From contig BSYO01000004.1 of NCBI GenBank assembly GCA_033239525.1, positions 28,744,037-28,808,036 on the forward strand: a stretch of 64,000 nt of DNA, in the 5' to 3' direction. The stretch comes from Nepenthes gracilis (Eukaryota > Streptophyta > Magnoliopsida > Caryophyllales > Nepenthaceae). Positions within the stretch are counted from its first letter, which is position 1, and every line of letters begins with the position of its first letter. The notes below the pieces were generated by a model. That model was not told the DNA's origin. It did not search any database and was given only the letters and a program-made list of their open reading frames with translations. This document shows positions 23,780 to 35,800 of this stretch, piece after piece. Position numbers and translations under genes: made by a program.

Positions 23780-25760
23780 CAATATATTTTTTTGTTACTA
23801 GCCTTGCCTTGTATATTACAGTACCTTCATCACTTCTGTATTTAATTTTATAGGCACACCAGCATCCAGTAGGTTCCTTTCCAAGATGTAAATCTATGAC
23901 AGCCCAGGTCTTGTTGCATTCCAAAGCTTTCAATTCAGCTGCTATGGCTTCACACTGATTAAGGTCTCTAACAGCTTGTGGAATCTGTCAATTCCAAATA
24001 CTGTAGGTTCATATACAGTTGAAATGAAAGTGGAAAAAGTTCAAAATTTGGTGACAACCAATGATATGAGATGGAGGCACCCAAGGAAGAAGGTTTAACT
24101 AAGGAAGGTTGCAAAGTCTTGCCCAGTGATTGAGCGATTGGAGAAAAATGTGCTTGCTGACCATTGAGGTGCTCTTCTGGTTCTGACAATCCTTCGGGGT
24201 GTGGTATTTGTGTGCATGGGAGGAGGAGAATTGGGAGTATTTGGGGTTAACCCAATAGTATTTTATTCTAATAACTGAAGTGCTTTTGAGATTTTATGCA
24301 CAGGAATGATCAATAAAAAATACAATTATTTCAAAATTTTAAGAAAAATTTAACTTAAAACCTTATGGCTCTTACTGTATTAGAAATGTGCTAATATTTT
24401 CGTTCCACAATCTATTTTGTTGTGAAGTCTCTACACAGTTAATTCAATGAATAATTCATTTTTTGTTAAAAAATTTAGTCATTTGAAATTCAATCATATT
24501 TATTAAAACTTTTGTTTTAGTTCCAAATTGAGTCTTAACGATATATTGTCAATTTCTACACAAGTTTAGGTGTCAGATTTGGTCTTATAGAGATAGCTCA
24601 AGTACTTGAAAAAAATCATCTACGACTCATCGAGGAATAACTCTTTTTTTGTTAAATAATTCAGTCATTTGAAATTCAGTTATATTACCACTCCATAAAA
24701 CTAATATTTTAGTTCCATAACGAGTATCCATCATTGCATAAAAAATTTCTACACGGGTTTGGGTATGGATCTGCTCTTATGGAGATAGGCCTAGGTAATT
24801 CTGCAACTCAATCTTGTTGCTTTGCCATTTGAGAAATTGAGTAATGACTATTATTAATAGGATATATGTCCTTTTTTACATAAGGATCATCAATCAACTT
24901 CAATCTAGAAAATGAAATATGGCCAAGATGATACTGCCAAAGGTTAGAAATAGCAAAACTAACAATTATAATTATATTGGTGTAAGAACTATAAATAAAG
25001 TATTTTGAAAGATTGGTAGCTAAAAGTGAAGGAAAAACTTTAACGGTCTACATATAATAGAAGTCACCTATTTCTCTATCGATCCCAATCAATATCTAAA
25101 CCGCAAGGTCTCGTACAAAATAGACATCGGTGAAAAATATAAAGTAACAATTGAGATTGTGAGTGAGTATTTGAAATTGTGAGGGAATATGTAGATTGTC
25201 CTTTAGAATGGTGTTCTTTGTAATTTTAACAATTCCCATGTGTTTGACGAGGGCTTGGCTTCCTTTAGGCAGTTTCACAAAGTAAGATACATTCTGTGTC
25301 ATAGATGTATAACAAGATTGGTTGCAGATCAGATAATTTGTGGCTCCTGTGATAATTTTCCAAATAATTCTCTCTCTCTCTCTCTCTCTCGGTAAAAATT
25401 GTCTGTGAAAGTGGAAAGATAGAGGCACATACCATTCATTCAGGAAGACTTGTTTCAGAGGTGGTGGAATTCGAAATTGGTTGAACCTGGTCAATAGAAT
25501 GCACAGGAGTTTGTATTTCCTTTAATTGAAGTAAACACGAGTTGCTGGGATTGAGTCCTGGTTAATGCCACTCTTGGAATCCTCTCCTCTCTGATTCTAG
25601 TCACTTGGAGTGATGGTCTGGGTAGCTAAGAAATTCGAGTTAACTCCTTCATTAAGTTATGTCCTGGTGGATACCCTTTGAGTTTGTATCACTTCTCCAT
25701 TAAATGTCTAGGCTTGTTGCAATGGGAATATATGGGAGCTTTTGCATTTCTAGCCTTGAA
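23780..25760 (-). pseudogene. Decayed Copia gag-pol fragment, different lineage from the full-length element
   Basis: Read leftwards on the minus strand: zinc-knuckle region HCNKPRHLMEK then YKLKGYPPGH at about 25745-25667; protease-like WKIITGATNYLI and the downstream pre-integrase part (KLPKGSQALV, VKITKNTILKDNLHIPSQF) at about 25350-25100; integrase core TEFQMTEL/TEFQMTKFF plus CVETSQQN-like sequence at about 24800-24250; and the N-terminal reverse-transcriptase part (ELKALECNKTW, KARLVTKKY) at about 23970-23780. The YKLxGYPPGH form places it in a RE1/Bianca-like group, not Tnt1. It has many stops and frameshifts and no LTR pair. The protease DSGAT box has become TGAT, so the catalytic Asp is lost. 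Confidence 0.8.
24450..24797 (-). repeat. Tandem duplication (two units of about 160 bp) inside the Copia integrase
   Basis: 24450-24608 and 24635-24797 align end to end in the same orientation, sharing CATTTGAAATTCA, TTTTAGTTCCA and the GAGATAG ends. Both encode the integrase stretch around TEFQMT. The duplication must have followed decay or happened within the dying copy, because an intact integrase has only one. Confidence 0.75.
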
Positions 25761-27339
25761 GCTTATTTTAAAAACATGACCTGAAATTTTGCAATGAATT
25801 TCTTAATTGCCTCTAGTAAGGCTTACAATAATTAGTATTATTTTTGACAATCAATACCAAAGAATTTGATGAGAGAATGAATAATAATTGATATTGTTGA
25901 ATGATAGAGAAAATTTTATTTACGAGTGGAAAGGGATCCAACAATGTGATTTGAACCCTCATATTAGCGTAAGAGTCATTAAAACCTATAAAAATTATTC
26001 GACTTAAACCTCTTTTATATTTGTTTCAGAGGATTTTTAGTTTTCCACAATTACAATTAAAAATAGGGTCATAAATCCGAAATCCATCCCATATACTTTT
26101 GATTCTTCCATAGTACATACTTATAGAATCTTGTTACCGGTTGAAGAGTAGCTAAGGGTTTTCTAAATTAGAGAACTCTTGGTTCATTTTGTGAAATGAA
26201 TCGATCCTTAAGTTATTTCCAAAGCTTTACATCAACATCAATAGAAGCACACTATATTTAATGCGACTGCTAATTTTGCTACGAAACTAAGATACCACCA
26301 CGTTATTATATCGCTAGAATGTTTCTAAAAGAGAGACATCAAGGTTTAGGAAGGGTGCCATTGAAGAAATTGATTTTGTTCTTAACCCTTAGAGGACGAT
26401 ATAGGGACCCGAACTGCTTATTTGAATAGCGAGAAAACAATTAATAATTCACAATAAATACATAACTATCATCAATAATAAAACAAGATATAATTTTTAC
26501 GTAAAAAATTCTTTTAAGAATGAGAGAAAAAAATCATGATACGATAAACTCTCACTATATAGTCAATTTGATTACACAAATCTCATAAATATAAGAATTA
26601 AACACCGTATAATAAATAAACCGAATAGCAATTAATACAAGACGAAAGAGTACAAGACAGCGTATCCAAGGTCGGCGGAGACCAAAATTAAATTTGAAAC
26701 TCAACCGGATTCATAAATCTTCCTCTTTTTATTTTTCTCTCTTTTTCTCTTAAAGGCGGTGTTCTCTAGGTCTAAAAATTATAAGTGGTTCACCCTAAAA
26801 ATGTTTAAGTGTATTTTTATACTACGGACTAGCACTCAATAGCCTATTGAGAGTGCCTCCGGCGTGGGCCAAGGCTCAAGTGCCCCTTGGGTGTACCTCG
26901 GACATGCCCTTTTTGGAATTGACGGTCGAGTGTCTTTTGGGCGCGCCTCGAGCGCTCCCCCTCTAGAATTGGTCTTCAAGCCTTGGTTGCGCATGTGAAA
27001 ACTCTAATTCTTCGTATTAGTATAGCACCCATGTGTCCTTATCCGTATCACCAGATGACACGTCAATTGGGTTTGAGTCCACACGAGAGTGACTCATAAC
27101 CCAATAGATGACTCAAAACTTTAGATTGAGCTGGATAGTTTCAATAAGAATAAGTTCCGTGATGAAAACCACGACCGGCTATCTCCATTTTCTAACTCCT
27201 AAAGATTTGTGAAATCATTGAAGTTTAGGAATCAAGAGAGTTGATTCTGAGACGTTGAAAAGATGCCCTGTTCAATTCATCAACTGATTGGCTTGTGTCT
27301 CCATGATGAGTGAAATTCAACTTGTCACCGCTAGCATCA
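25761..27339. other. Repeat-derived intergenic DNA with one inverted U5-like block
   Basis: At 26491-26573 the reverse complement reads CTATATAGTGAGAG, then TTCTTAAAAGAATTTTTTACGTAAAAA, resembling the U5 block of the Copia-family LTRs in minus orientation. 26820-26990 is GC-richer and may be the matching U3 or R side. Borders are not seen and no gene is recognised. Confidence 0.35.
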
Positions 27340-27540
27340 ATGGAAGAGAATGAAGAGCACAAGAGGTTCTATACTGTTCTGTTTGATTACAGGAGAGAAG
27401 AAAACAATTCTTCCTCTTACAGAAATAAAGTGCCAGGTGCAGACGCTCTTCTTAAATACGCATTAAGAAAAGAATCAAAGAGCAACTTCTTTGTACACCT
27501 CGTCGAGGGAGTATACTACATAATAGAATGGAGAAGATGA
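27340..27540 (+). CDS. Small orphan open frame, 66 residues, function unknown
   Basis: ATG at 27340, stop at 27538-27540. The product is charged at the N-terminus (MEENEEHKRF), with a balanced middle (PGADALLKYALRKESK) and an aromatic end (VYYIIEWRR). Composition is more protein-like than neighbouring frames. There is no signal peptide, membrane segment or known motif. It could be a leftover exon of a captured gene or a chance frame. The same frame stays open upstream to at least 27310 without an ATG. Confidence 0.25.
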   Translation: MEENEEHKRFYTVLFDYRREENNSSSYRNKVPGADALLKYALRKESKSNFFVHLVEGVYYIIEWRR

Positions 27541-27951
27541 AATAACAGAGAAACGAGTAACGGCGATGTGGATATTCCCACGGCTGCTGTCATTGCGTCG
27601 TATTAATAATTCAGCTGCATGACAGAACAAATTGACTCAGCTGTGTTGTTACATTAGTTAGAAGTATATTATTATGCGTACAGCCTGAGCAATTAATTTC
27701 GTCTTTGGCTGTGATCGCTTGACATAGTCTATAAAAGCAATGTAATCGTGTATAACAGAACAATCAGTGGATCAATCGTATGAGAGAATTACCATAAATC
27801 AGCTTTGACTGCTCCGTTACACTTTCTTAAAGACTAAATGACCATAATTGCTTGGCATTCTCTTATAATACATTATTGACAAGGTTTTTCTTAAAAGTAA
27901 CGTCTTTATTTTTTATCTTTACTATGAACACTCTTCTAAACAAAATATAAG

Positions 27952-27983
<32 letters not shown>

Positions 27984-29550
27984 AGAATTAAATTACCCTA
28001 CTTTAAATTTAAATATTAAGGATGAAATAATAAGAAAAGGAAAAAAATAAAAGCAAAAAAGAAAATAAGTATTCTAAATCATTTTCTGTCTTTTTTTCAA
28101 ATTTATTTTAAGATTTTAATTAACTTAATTTTATGCTTAATATTATTTTAGTGTCAACTTTATACTGCATGAGCAAACCATGATCAAATTCATCATATTT
28201 GCAGTGTTGCGGCTGACGTCATAAAACTTGGAAATGCAAAATAATAATAAATAGAAATTCCTTGTATCATGTTTGGTTTTTATGAGACTCCTAAAACTGG
28301 TATTGTAAATAACATGCAAAATAATAACAGAATATAAAATAATTAGAAATGATTGAAAAATAATAAATAATTTCGACCTTTTCTTATAATTTATAAGAAA
28401 ATAAAATGACACCATACTAATTTCCAAAAATATATAGAAAAGTTTTAACTTTTGATTTTTTAAATTACGCTAATTTTATTCCAATTAAAATCAAATTAAA
28501 TTAATAATATTGTGTTATCCATGTAATCTAAACAATTATATAATATAACCGATAAGAATAAATAATTTTTATATCAAGTTTTAATAATTGATAGGTATGG
28601 CAGTACTCGGGCCAACCTAAATTCGATGCATGGAAGGAAGAAAACCTAACGACGACCAAATAGAAAACCCTCTGTGTCCAAGAAATGTGACCCGAACTAC
28701 CTAGCATTGAGAGAGCAATAATGGATATACAATGAATGGTTTCAGTCGATTACCACATCAATCCAGTGATTGAAAACTCTATGATCTAGCCATTAAATGA
28801 AAGTGGTAGTTATATGCATAAGTAATGCCCCAAATTAATGAAGAGACATAACACATACACCTTAATTTAAGAGTTTACCAACTAAATGGTACATCTTACT
28901 ATTAAAACAACCTTTCCCCATAGACGAGAGGGACAAAGCAAGACAAATTATAAAGTCAAATATTCCCCCATATGAGTGCGCTACTTTTAAAACCACTCTT
29001 TCATCCAAGTGTATTCTAAGGAATACAATTCTCCAAACAAAAGCACTCAATTCCCATTTATTTGTATTCTTGCATTCATTTTCTCATATCTTTTATATTC
29101 AAATAAAAAGATTATTAATTTGACTATCAAAAAGTATACCAGTGAATAAATTTTATATTTTTTTTACCTATCATTTATTTTATGATGGTGTATAAAATCT
29201 AAATTTTAACTAATAAAGACTGGATCCGTTTCTAATTAGATATTTATATGAGATAATTTTCTAATTTAGTTAATAATTTAAATTTTTTAGGTTCATCAAT
29301 AATATTTTATTATTAAAATTTGATATTATAATAAATTAAAACAGAACAAAAATAAAATAAAATATAATGTAGAATTAGACAAGATTTTTTGACATTTGAT
29401 TTCCGATATTTCTCTCGTCATCAGGTGCGTCACGCGTGTCAAATCGGCGTGAGCCTCCCATCGCCGTGGAATCTTTTGGCTACCGTCCAAGAGACTCAAA
29501 ATTCTGAATCTCCTCCTCTGAGCGGCCACTATCAAGCCATCGATCCGCTC
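27541..29550. other. AT-rich intergenic DNA, including the far promoter region of the protease gene
   Basis: Includes an (AT)n microsatellite at about 27952-27981. A stretch at 27650-27790 with TCTATAAAAGCAATG could be a decayed LTR promoter. No gene is recognised. The last few hundred bases become GC-richer towards the protease gene, as expected for a promoter. Confidence 0.45.
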
Positions 29551-29551
29551 T

Positions 29552-29559
29552 CTATTTAT
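29552..29559 (+). promoter_or_regulatory. TATA-like box of the protease gene
   Basis: CTATTTAT lies 77-84 bases upstream of the chosen ATG and is followed by a pyrimidine-rich leader, a usual arrangement for plant core promoters. The transcription start is not known. Confidence 0.35.
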
Positions 29560-29635
29560 CGTCTCTCGCCCCTCAATCTTCACATACGTCTCCTCGCTCC
29601 TCATTTCTTTGGCCTTCTCCTCCTATACGAAAAAC

Positions 29636-32600
29636 ATGTCTTATCGTATCTCCTCACTCTCCTCCCTCGCAGTAATCCTTATTATCTTCATCGCTATCCT
29701 TCCTTCATCCTCGTCATCGAGCTTCACGGAAGACAATCCCATCAGATTAGTATCAGACGGCCTACGCGATTTGGAATTCTCTGTCGTCCGAGTCCTCGGC
29801 AACGCTCGTCATGCTCACTTCTTCGCCCGATTCCTTCGCAGGTTCGCTCTTTTCTTTATTGCTATCTGATTTTGTTTGTATGATCGTGTGGCGGTGACCG
29901 AGTGGAATTGATTTCATAATATGGAGTTTCTAGTGACGGTATCGTTGTGGCGCCAGCTGAAATTGCTTTGATTGTCGTAGGTATGAGAAGAGGTATGATA
30001 CGATCGAGGAAATTCAGCTCAGATTCGAGGTATTTAAGCAGAATTTGAAATTGATTCGATCATCTAACAGGAAAGGGCTTCCTTACACACTTGCTGTCAA
30101 CCGTAAGCGTCTCTGTTCTTTTCTCCCTTGTTGAAATTGTTTCAAAAGCCGTATTATTGGTTCAATTCAACAAATTTAATCCAGCAAGACTAGATCGATT
30201 TATAGTTTGCTTATTGCGGGTGAACCATGTTGGGGTTCGACACTTGGATTCACACACAACCTGGTGCAATAAAAAACCCAAACTCTCCCGTCGATCGTCA
30301 GCCACCGATTTAGTAAGCATAAGGAACAAACAATACACAATAATTTTTGACATGAAAGACCCTTTTTAACTAAGAGAAAAACCACGGAATAAACTCCGAA
30401 AGCAAATTTCACTATATAAAATTGGTTATAAAAATTCTGAGATAGAATACCTGCAATATACCTGAGACAGAACAAGAAAAATAATATCCAGAATAAGAAA
30501 ATTCTCATTTCCTTTTGTCTCTATGTTATTCTTTTCTCATTCCTCTTACTGGTGATGCACTCCGCCTTCTGATTTTACAAGTGTGGTGACAAACGGCGAA
30601 CGGTAAGAGCTCCCTTCCGCACTTTGCTTCATTCTACTCTCCATTTCTTTATCGCTATCCTACCGCTCAATCTTCTGAAGTGTCTGGTATGCTTTTATAA
30701 TAACTCCAGCTCCAAATCTCATCTACTCATCTTACCCGTTCTTTCAAATGATTTGTCATATCATTTCATCACCTTCACCAGTTTCTGCGCTTTCCCAGGC
30801 AACGTATGCTCTGCAGGTTAACCGATCTATGTAGACGGCGTATACCCTATAGGTCAGCTATTTGTTCTACAAAATCTACCAACTCTGAAAAGTCAACTGT
30901 TCTATAAAGTCAACTGTCAGCTTTCCAAACAAGCTGTCCTCAGCCATTACCTAGTGTCTTTAGTCGTTACTAGTGTCTTTGGCCATCACAACTTGCTGTC
31001 CGGCCGGCTGACCTCCCGCTTCTTGTCCAGTTGTCCATGTCTCAGCTTAGCCGGCCGACTTTCTTGGCTAGCTTTTTGCTGGCCGTCCTTCCGTCCTTCA
31101 TGCTGCCCGGCCAACCGATTTTCTGCTTTTTGGCGGGTCAACCCAAGAGTAGCATTTTTTTCGCTGTAGCCAATTTACAGCACTCCGAATTTTGCACAAA
31201 CTCTGTACGATCTTCTGATGGCTTGTCCATTTGTTGAGTTACCCACAAAGGAGTGACCAAACTCAACAAATCGTAACTAATTATACTTGATGATATTGTA
31301 GAATCTTATCGGATTGACAAAAATTTTTTATGCGCAAAATTAAAGACCAGTGTTTTATGACCCAAGGGCCCATCCCTAACTGTCTTTTGCTTTATCTGTG
31401 ACGATCCAAACCCAAATCACCCGATTCAATTTAGACCAACCATGCAAATAATTTAAATCATAAATAATTCTTATAAATATATCATGAAATACAATATTTA
31501 TAATAATTAGTAAGCTTATCAAAATATAAAATAACATAAATATCCATAATATTAAGAATTCTTAAAAATTAATTCCGATAAAATATATAAAAGCTAATAA
31601 AGTAATAAAAAAGCCTCAAATCTCTTGTCCTAGAACTCCTAGACTCAAAGATCATTTTTACCGGAATTCTCAATAACAATGTACAATCTTCTCTAGCTTG
31701 TTATCAACTCCTCTACTATGGAGCTAAGAAAATGCAAGTACGAGTGAAATGTCCAATAAATAAATAAAATCAATAATATCAAAATATAATAAAATATCTC
31801 GAATAATAACATTAAACATATGAAAAATTAATAACAATGTATGATAGACTAATAACTATTCGATACTCAATATCATATCGTAACCATGATTTAAAGTCAC
31901 AAGATAACTGAATATTAGAAATGTAATTAAGATTTTACCGAATTAAAATATCAACAATAATCGAACATATCTCAATAAAGGTCCTAAATAAATGAGATAT
32001 TTCAATCATCATTTTGGATCTTATATGTCACTATGAATCAACAACTATACGCCCACTTCTAATATTAGATAAAATCCACGAAATATCAATATTCGCAAAT
32101 TTGACAAGTGATTAAATATATGATCTCATGATATCTTGCTATGAGTAGTGTGTAAGTATTGAATTCAATAAGGGTGAGCAATATTCTCATTACTCCATCG
32201 GGGTAAATTCAAAATGTGTCACGCATGTATTCTCGTGATCTGATTAAGATCCAAGTCCAAACGGGGTATGGAATATCTAATCTCAATCACTTGTCAAACT
32301 CAACACCCCCCCTTAGTACAATATCTATCAATATATTAACACATATTGTTCATGAGATTATAAATATCTTTAAAAATAGGGATATAAAAATTATTATCCA
32401 ACAATTATAAACTACATTGCAGTACCGTTGATTTTATATTCTTGAATACCGTTGTGTCTTCATGTAATTTTTCTTTACTTTAACCATATATTGCCAAAGA
32501 AAACCATACAGCCAAATTAAGTTAATAGAAAAAATTGAATTCCAAGTGTATGGAAACAAAATCCAAGAATAGCTCATTATTCAACCTACCCTTGGGATTT

Positions 32601-32772
32601 TACTTTATCCTTATTGATCTTTTCTGGTGTCCTAATTTTATTTATATGGCTATAAAATACCTTATATTTTGTTGCTCCTGGACAATTCTCATGATATTTA
32701 ATCCTCATGGCTAATTACACGAGGGTATAAATCGAGTTAATAAAGTACCCTTAAATTTTATTCCTAAACTAA

Positions 32773-32812
<40 letters not shown>

Positions 32813-35800
32813 GAGATCTAAGGAAGAGGAACAGAAATGGAAGAGAGAGGAAGAGGAAGACGGAGGTGGGGAAGAACGAGAGGCAGGCGTTTGACAGTGA
32901 ATGATTAATATCAATTATTTTAATTTTTATTATTTTTAATTAATATTAATTAAATTAATTTAATAAATTTTCATTTTATTAATCACATCCACATAAATAT
33001 GTAAATATCTTTTATTATTACAATAAGTCATAATTAGTATTTACTATATTTGAAAATAAATTTTGACTAGTGGTAAAAATTGCCAAATTATTATTCCGAT
33101 ACCCCTGCGAATCCAACACATCCTATCTTTACACAAAATTAATCTAAGCTCACATTAATTCAGTAACACATTAATTGTCCTCATTTTTGACCACTTCAAT
33201 TTAAGAGTTCAATAAATTTGAATTGAAATATTAAAGTTTTACACTAGTGAGTGTAGGGCAACAAATCACAATTTTTCTTGATACTTGGGGTTGCTCAATG
33301 CCTGCTGAGGTCCGGTGATGTTTTGGGGAGAGTGAATGCTAGAATATAAAATTATTTTTAGATATAACTTTAAATTTTAAAATTGTGTTGCTTGAAGTAG
33401 GAAGTGAAACTTGATACTTACTTCTGTTAGGTTATGTTTGTTAAATTGAAAACGTGTACCTACGAAGAAAAAATATAGTTAGGGCTGTTTGGGCAATAGG
33501 GAATTGATATTGCATCGCTTGTGTAAACGTGTGTATTGCACCATACACATAAAGTTGCAGACATTTATAAGAGTACTTGGATGTGTTGGATAGCATATTT
33601 AATGATAAAGTGTAAGCTAATGGATCATGAAGGAATATATATTTATAAGCTACTATAGTCTTTTTTCATAAATATTTCATTTGAGACAATTTATCAATTC
33701 ATGCATATCTCCTACAATCTCACAGCACTATGCATCACTGCACAAATTGAACTTTGCTACACAACCTCACAACAAAAATGTGTCGCAAACCATGTATATG
33801 TGGACTTTGTGGGTACACAATCCTCACACTTGAGGTACCCCCTAGCACGAAGCTGTCTTTGTTATTGGGAGAGCCATTAAAGAGGAAGTTTATGCACAGC
33901 AAACACTTGTAGGTATCGAGGCTTATAGGAATTTTTTTACATATATTAAATACCATCTTTCATCCAAAAATTTAAATTGTATCATATACCAACTTATATT
34001 TATAAATCACTATAATTTCATCTAAAGTCTTCATGTAAAATAATATATCAACTTGTAAGTGTTGGGGTCACTCCAGTGTGGGAAATTTCCGGAGACCATT
34101 TTGCCGGAGTGAAGTCAGAAAGGAAATGACAGGCTCTCTGAATGGCCGTCTTCTTTTCTTAATACTGTCCAATGACTTTCCGGTTTTGTTGATAGTCTTT
34201 GGTCAACTCCAGAGTTGTAGAAGAGATGGTTGACATCATTTCTTGGAAATGGAAAATCAGTTTGCAGAAGCCTGCATGCACCGTCTGCTACAAAGGTCAG
34301 AAGCATGCGCCATTGTAGCAGATGGATACGTCATCACCATGCTAATTAGGTGGCTCTCCGTTATATATATGTGTGTGCATACATAAAGGAGGCAGGAGCG
34401 TGAGAGTTTTTTTTAAAAAAAAAACTTGTAAGTGGAGAACAAGTGCAAAAAAGAGTAAAAGAGTGTAAAGAGAGTAGTGAGTGAAAAACAAAGTGTGTGT
34501 TCTCATACTCAGTCCTTCAGTTTACGCTTGCAGGCCTTGTCTTGCCGTGTGGTTCTGTAACCGGATTCATATAGTGAAAACTTGTTCTAAAGCTCAGTAC
34601 CTGTGGTTTTTCCTTATTTTAGAATGGTTTTCTACATAAAAAAATTTGGCGCCTTGTTGCTCTCTGTCTCTCACTCCCTTCCCTCCATTGTGTGCATTGT
34701 TGTTGTCTGAGCGGCCGATCTTCCCAACAGGAAGTGGTTCCAACTATGACAACCTAACAGTAGTAGTGATATGAAAACAGTCTTCATGTCTGGTTTCAGT
34801 GGTTAGTTTAATTTATATTGCGAGGCAGACTTTGCTGATTTGACCTGGGAAGAGTTCCATAGACACAGGCTGGGAGCCGCTCAAAACTGTTCCGCCACTC
34901 TCAAAGGCAATCACAAGTTGACTGACGAAGCAGTTCCTGAAATGGTAGTGATTCTTGACTGCTATGGAAACTTTACATTTTGAATTGAAGTCACATTATA
35001 TTCTTCTGATTATTCAATCAAAAGTTGATCAATGAATCGTTGTTTCATAAGAACTAGAAAAATTGTTGTTTTTAGTTTTTATTTTAATTCTATTAGCTAT
35101 TTTTTTATTTTTTATTTTATTCTTAATTTTTATTTTAGCACTAATTTTATTTTGATAATAATTAAATAATTTTAATGATATTTTGAATCATATGTTAGTA
35201 TACATGAGATGCTTGAAAAAAATCAAATCTTTATATGGCTCGTGTCAAAAAAAAAAAAAAAAAAAAAAGAGAGAGAGAGAGAAAAAAATGCATGCAAGGC
35301 TTAGTTTAAAAAAAATTAAATAAAGCTTAATTTTGGTGTTTTCTACATGAAAATTTTGGCAATTTTTAAAATAAAAATTCATACCAAATTAAAAATTGAT
35401 TGTGGAATTTCAAAAAATAGAAAATGAGAATAATGTTTTATTGGTAAAAAAATTTGAGAGTAAATTTTTTGATGAATTTCCTTAGTTTAGTGCCCAACCA
35501 TGGGGCAGTATAGGTACGATGTACCTCTAACAGGATCAGAACTTAGGTTTCAGAGACCTGAGACCGTAAAAGCTTTCATTATTGGGGATCAATGAAAAGG
35601 AAGAATCATATATCTCATGCAAAATAAATTGCTGTACGATTAGATTAGAATCTTATGCAAGTTATCTTTTTTCTGAACTTGTAGAAAGACTGGAGAGAAG
35701 TGGGCATAGTAAGCCCGGTCAAAGATCAAGGCCATTGTGGATCATGTTGGACATTCAGGTTAGCGTTATATTTTGCAATCAATATAAGTTACACGCCCAA

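Noticed and set aside
29389..29883. Long plus-strand frame overlapping the start of the protease gene
   Set aside because: It is out of frame with the signal peptide and NPIR propeptide, which are clearly the real coding frame.
34730..34745. Primer-binding site after the LTR at 34060-34729, implying a full element
   Set aside because: AGTGGTTCC is only loosely like TGGTATCAGAG, no pol follows, exon 3 begins 99 bp on, and a one-mismatch target duplication fits a solo LTR better.
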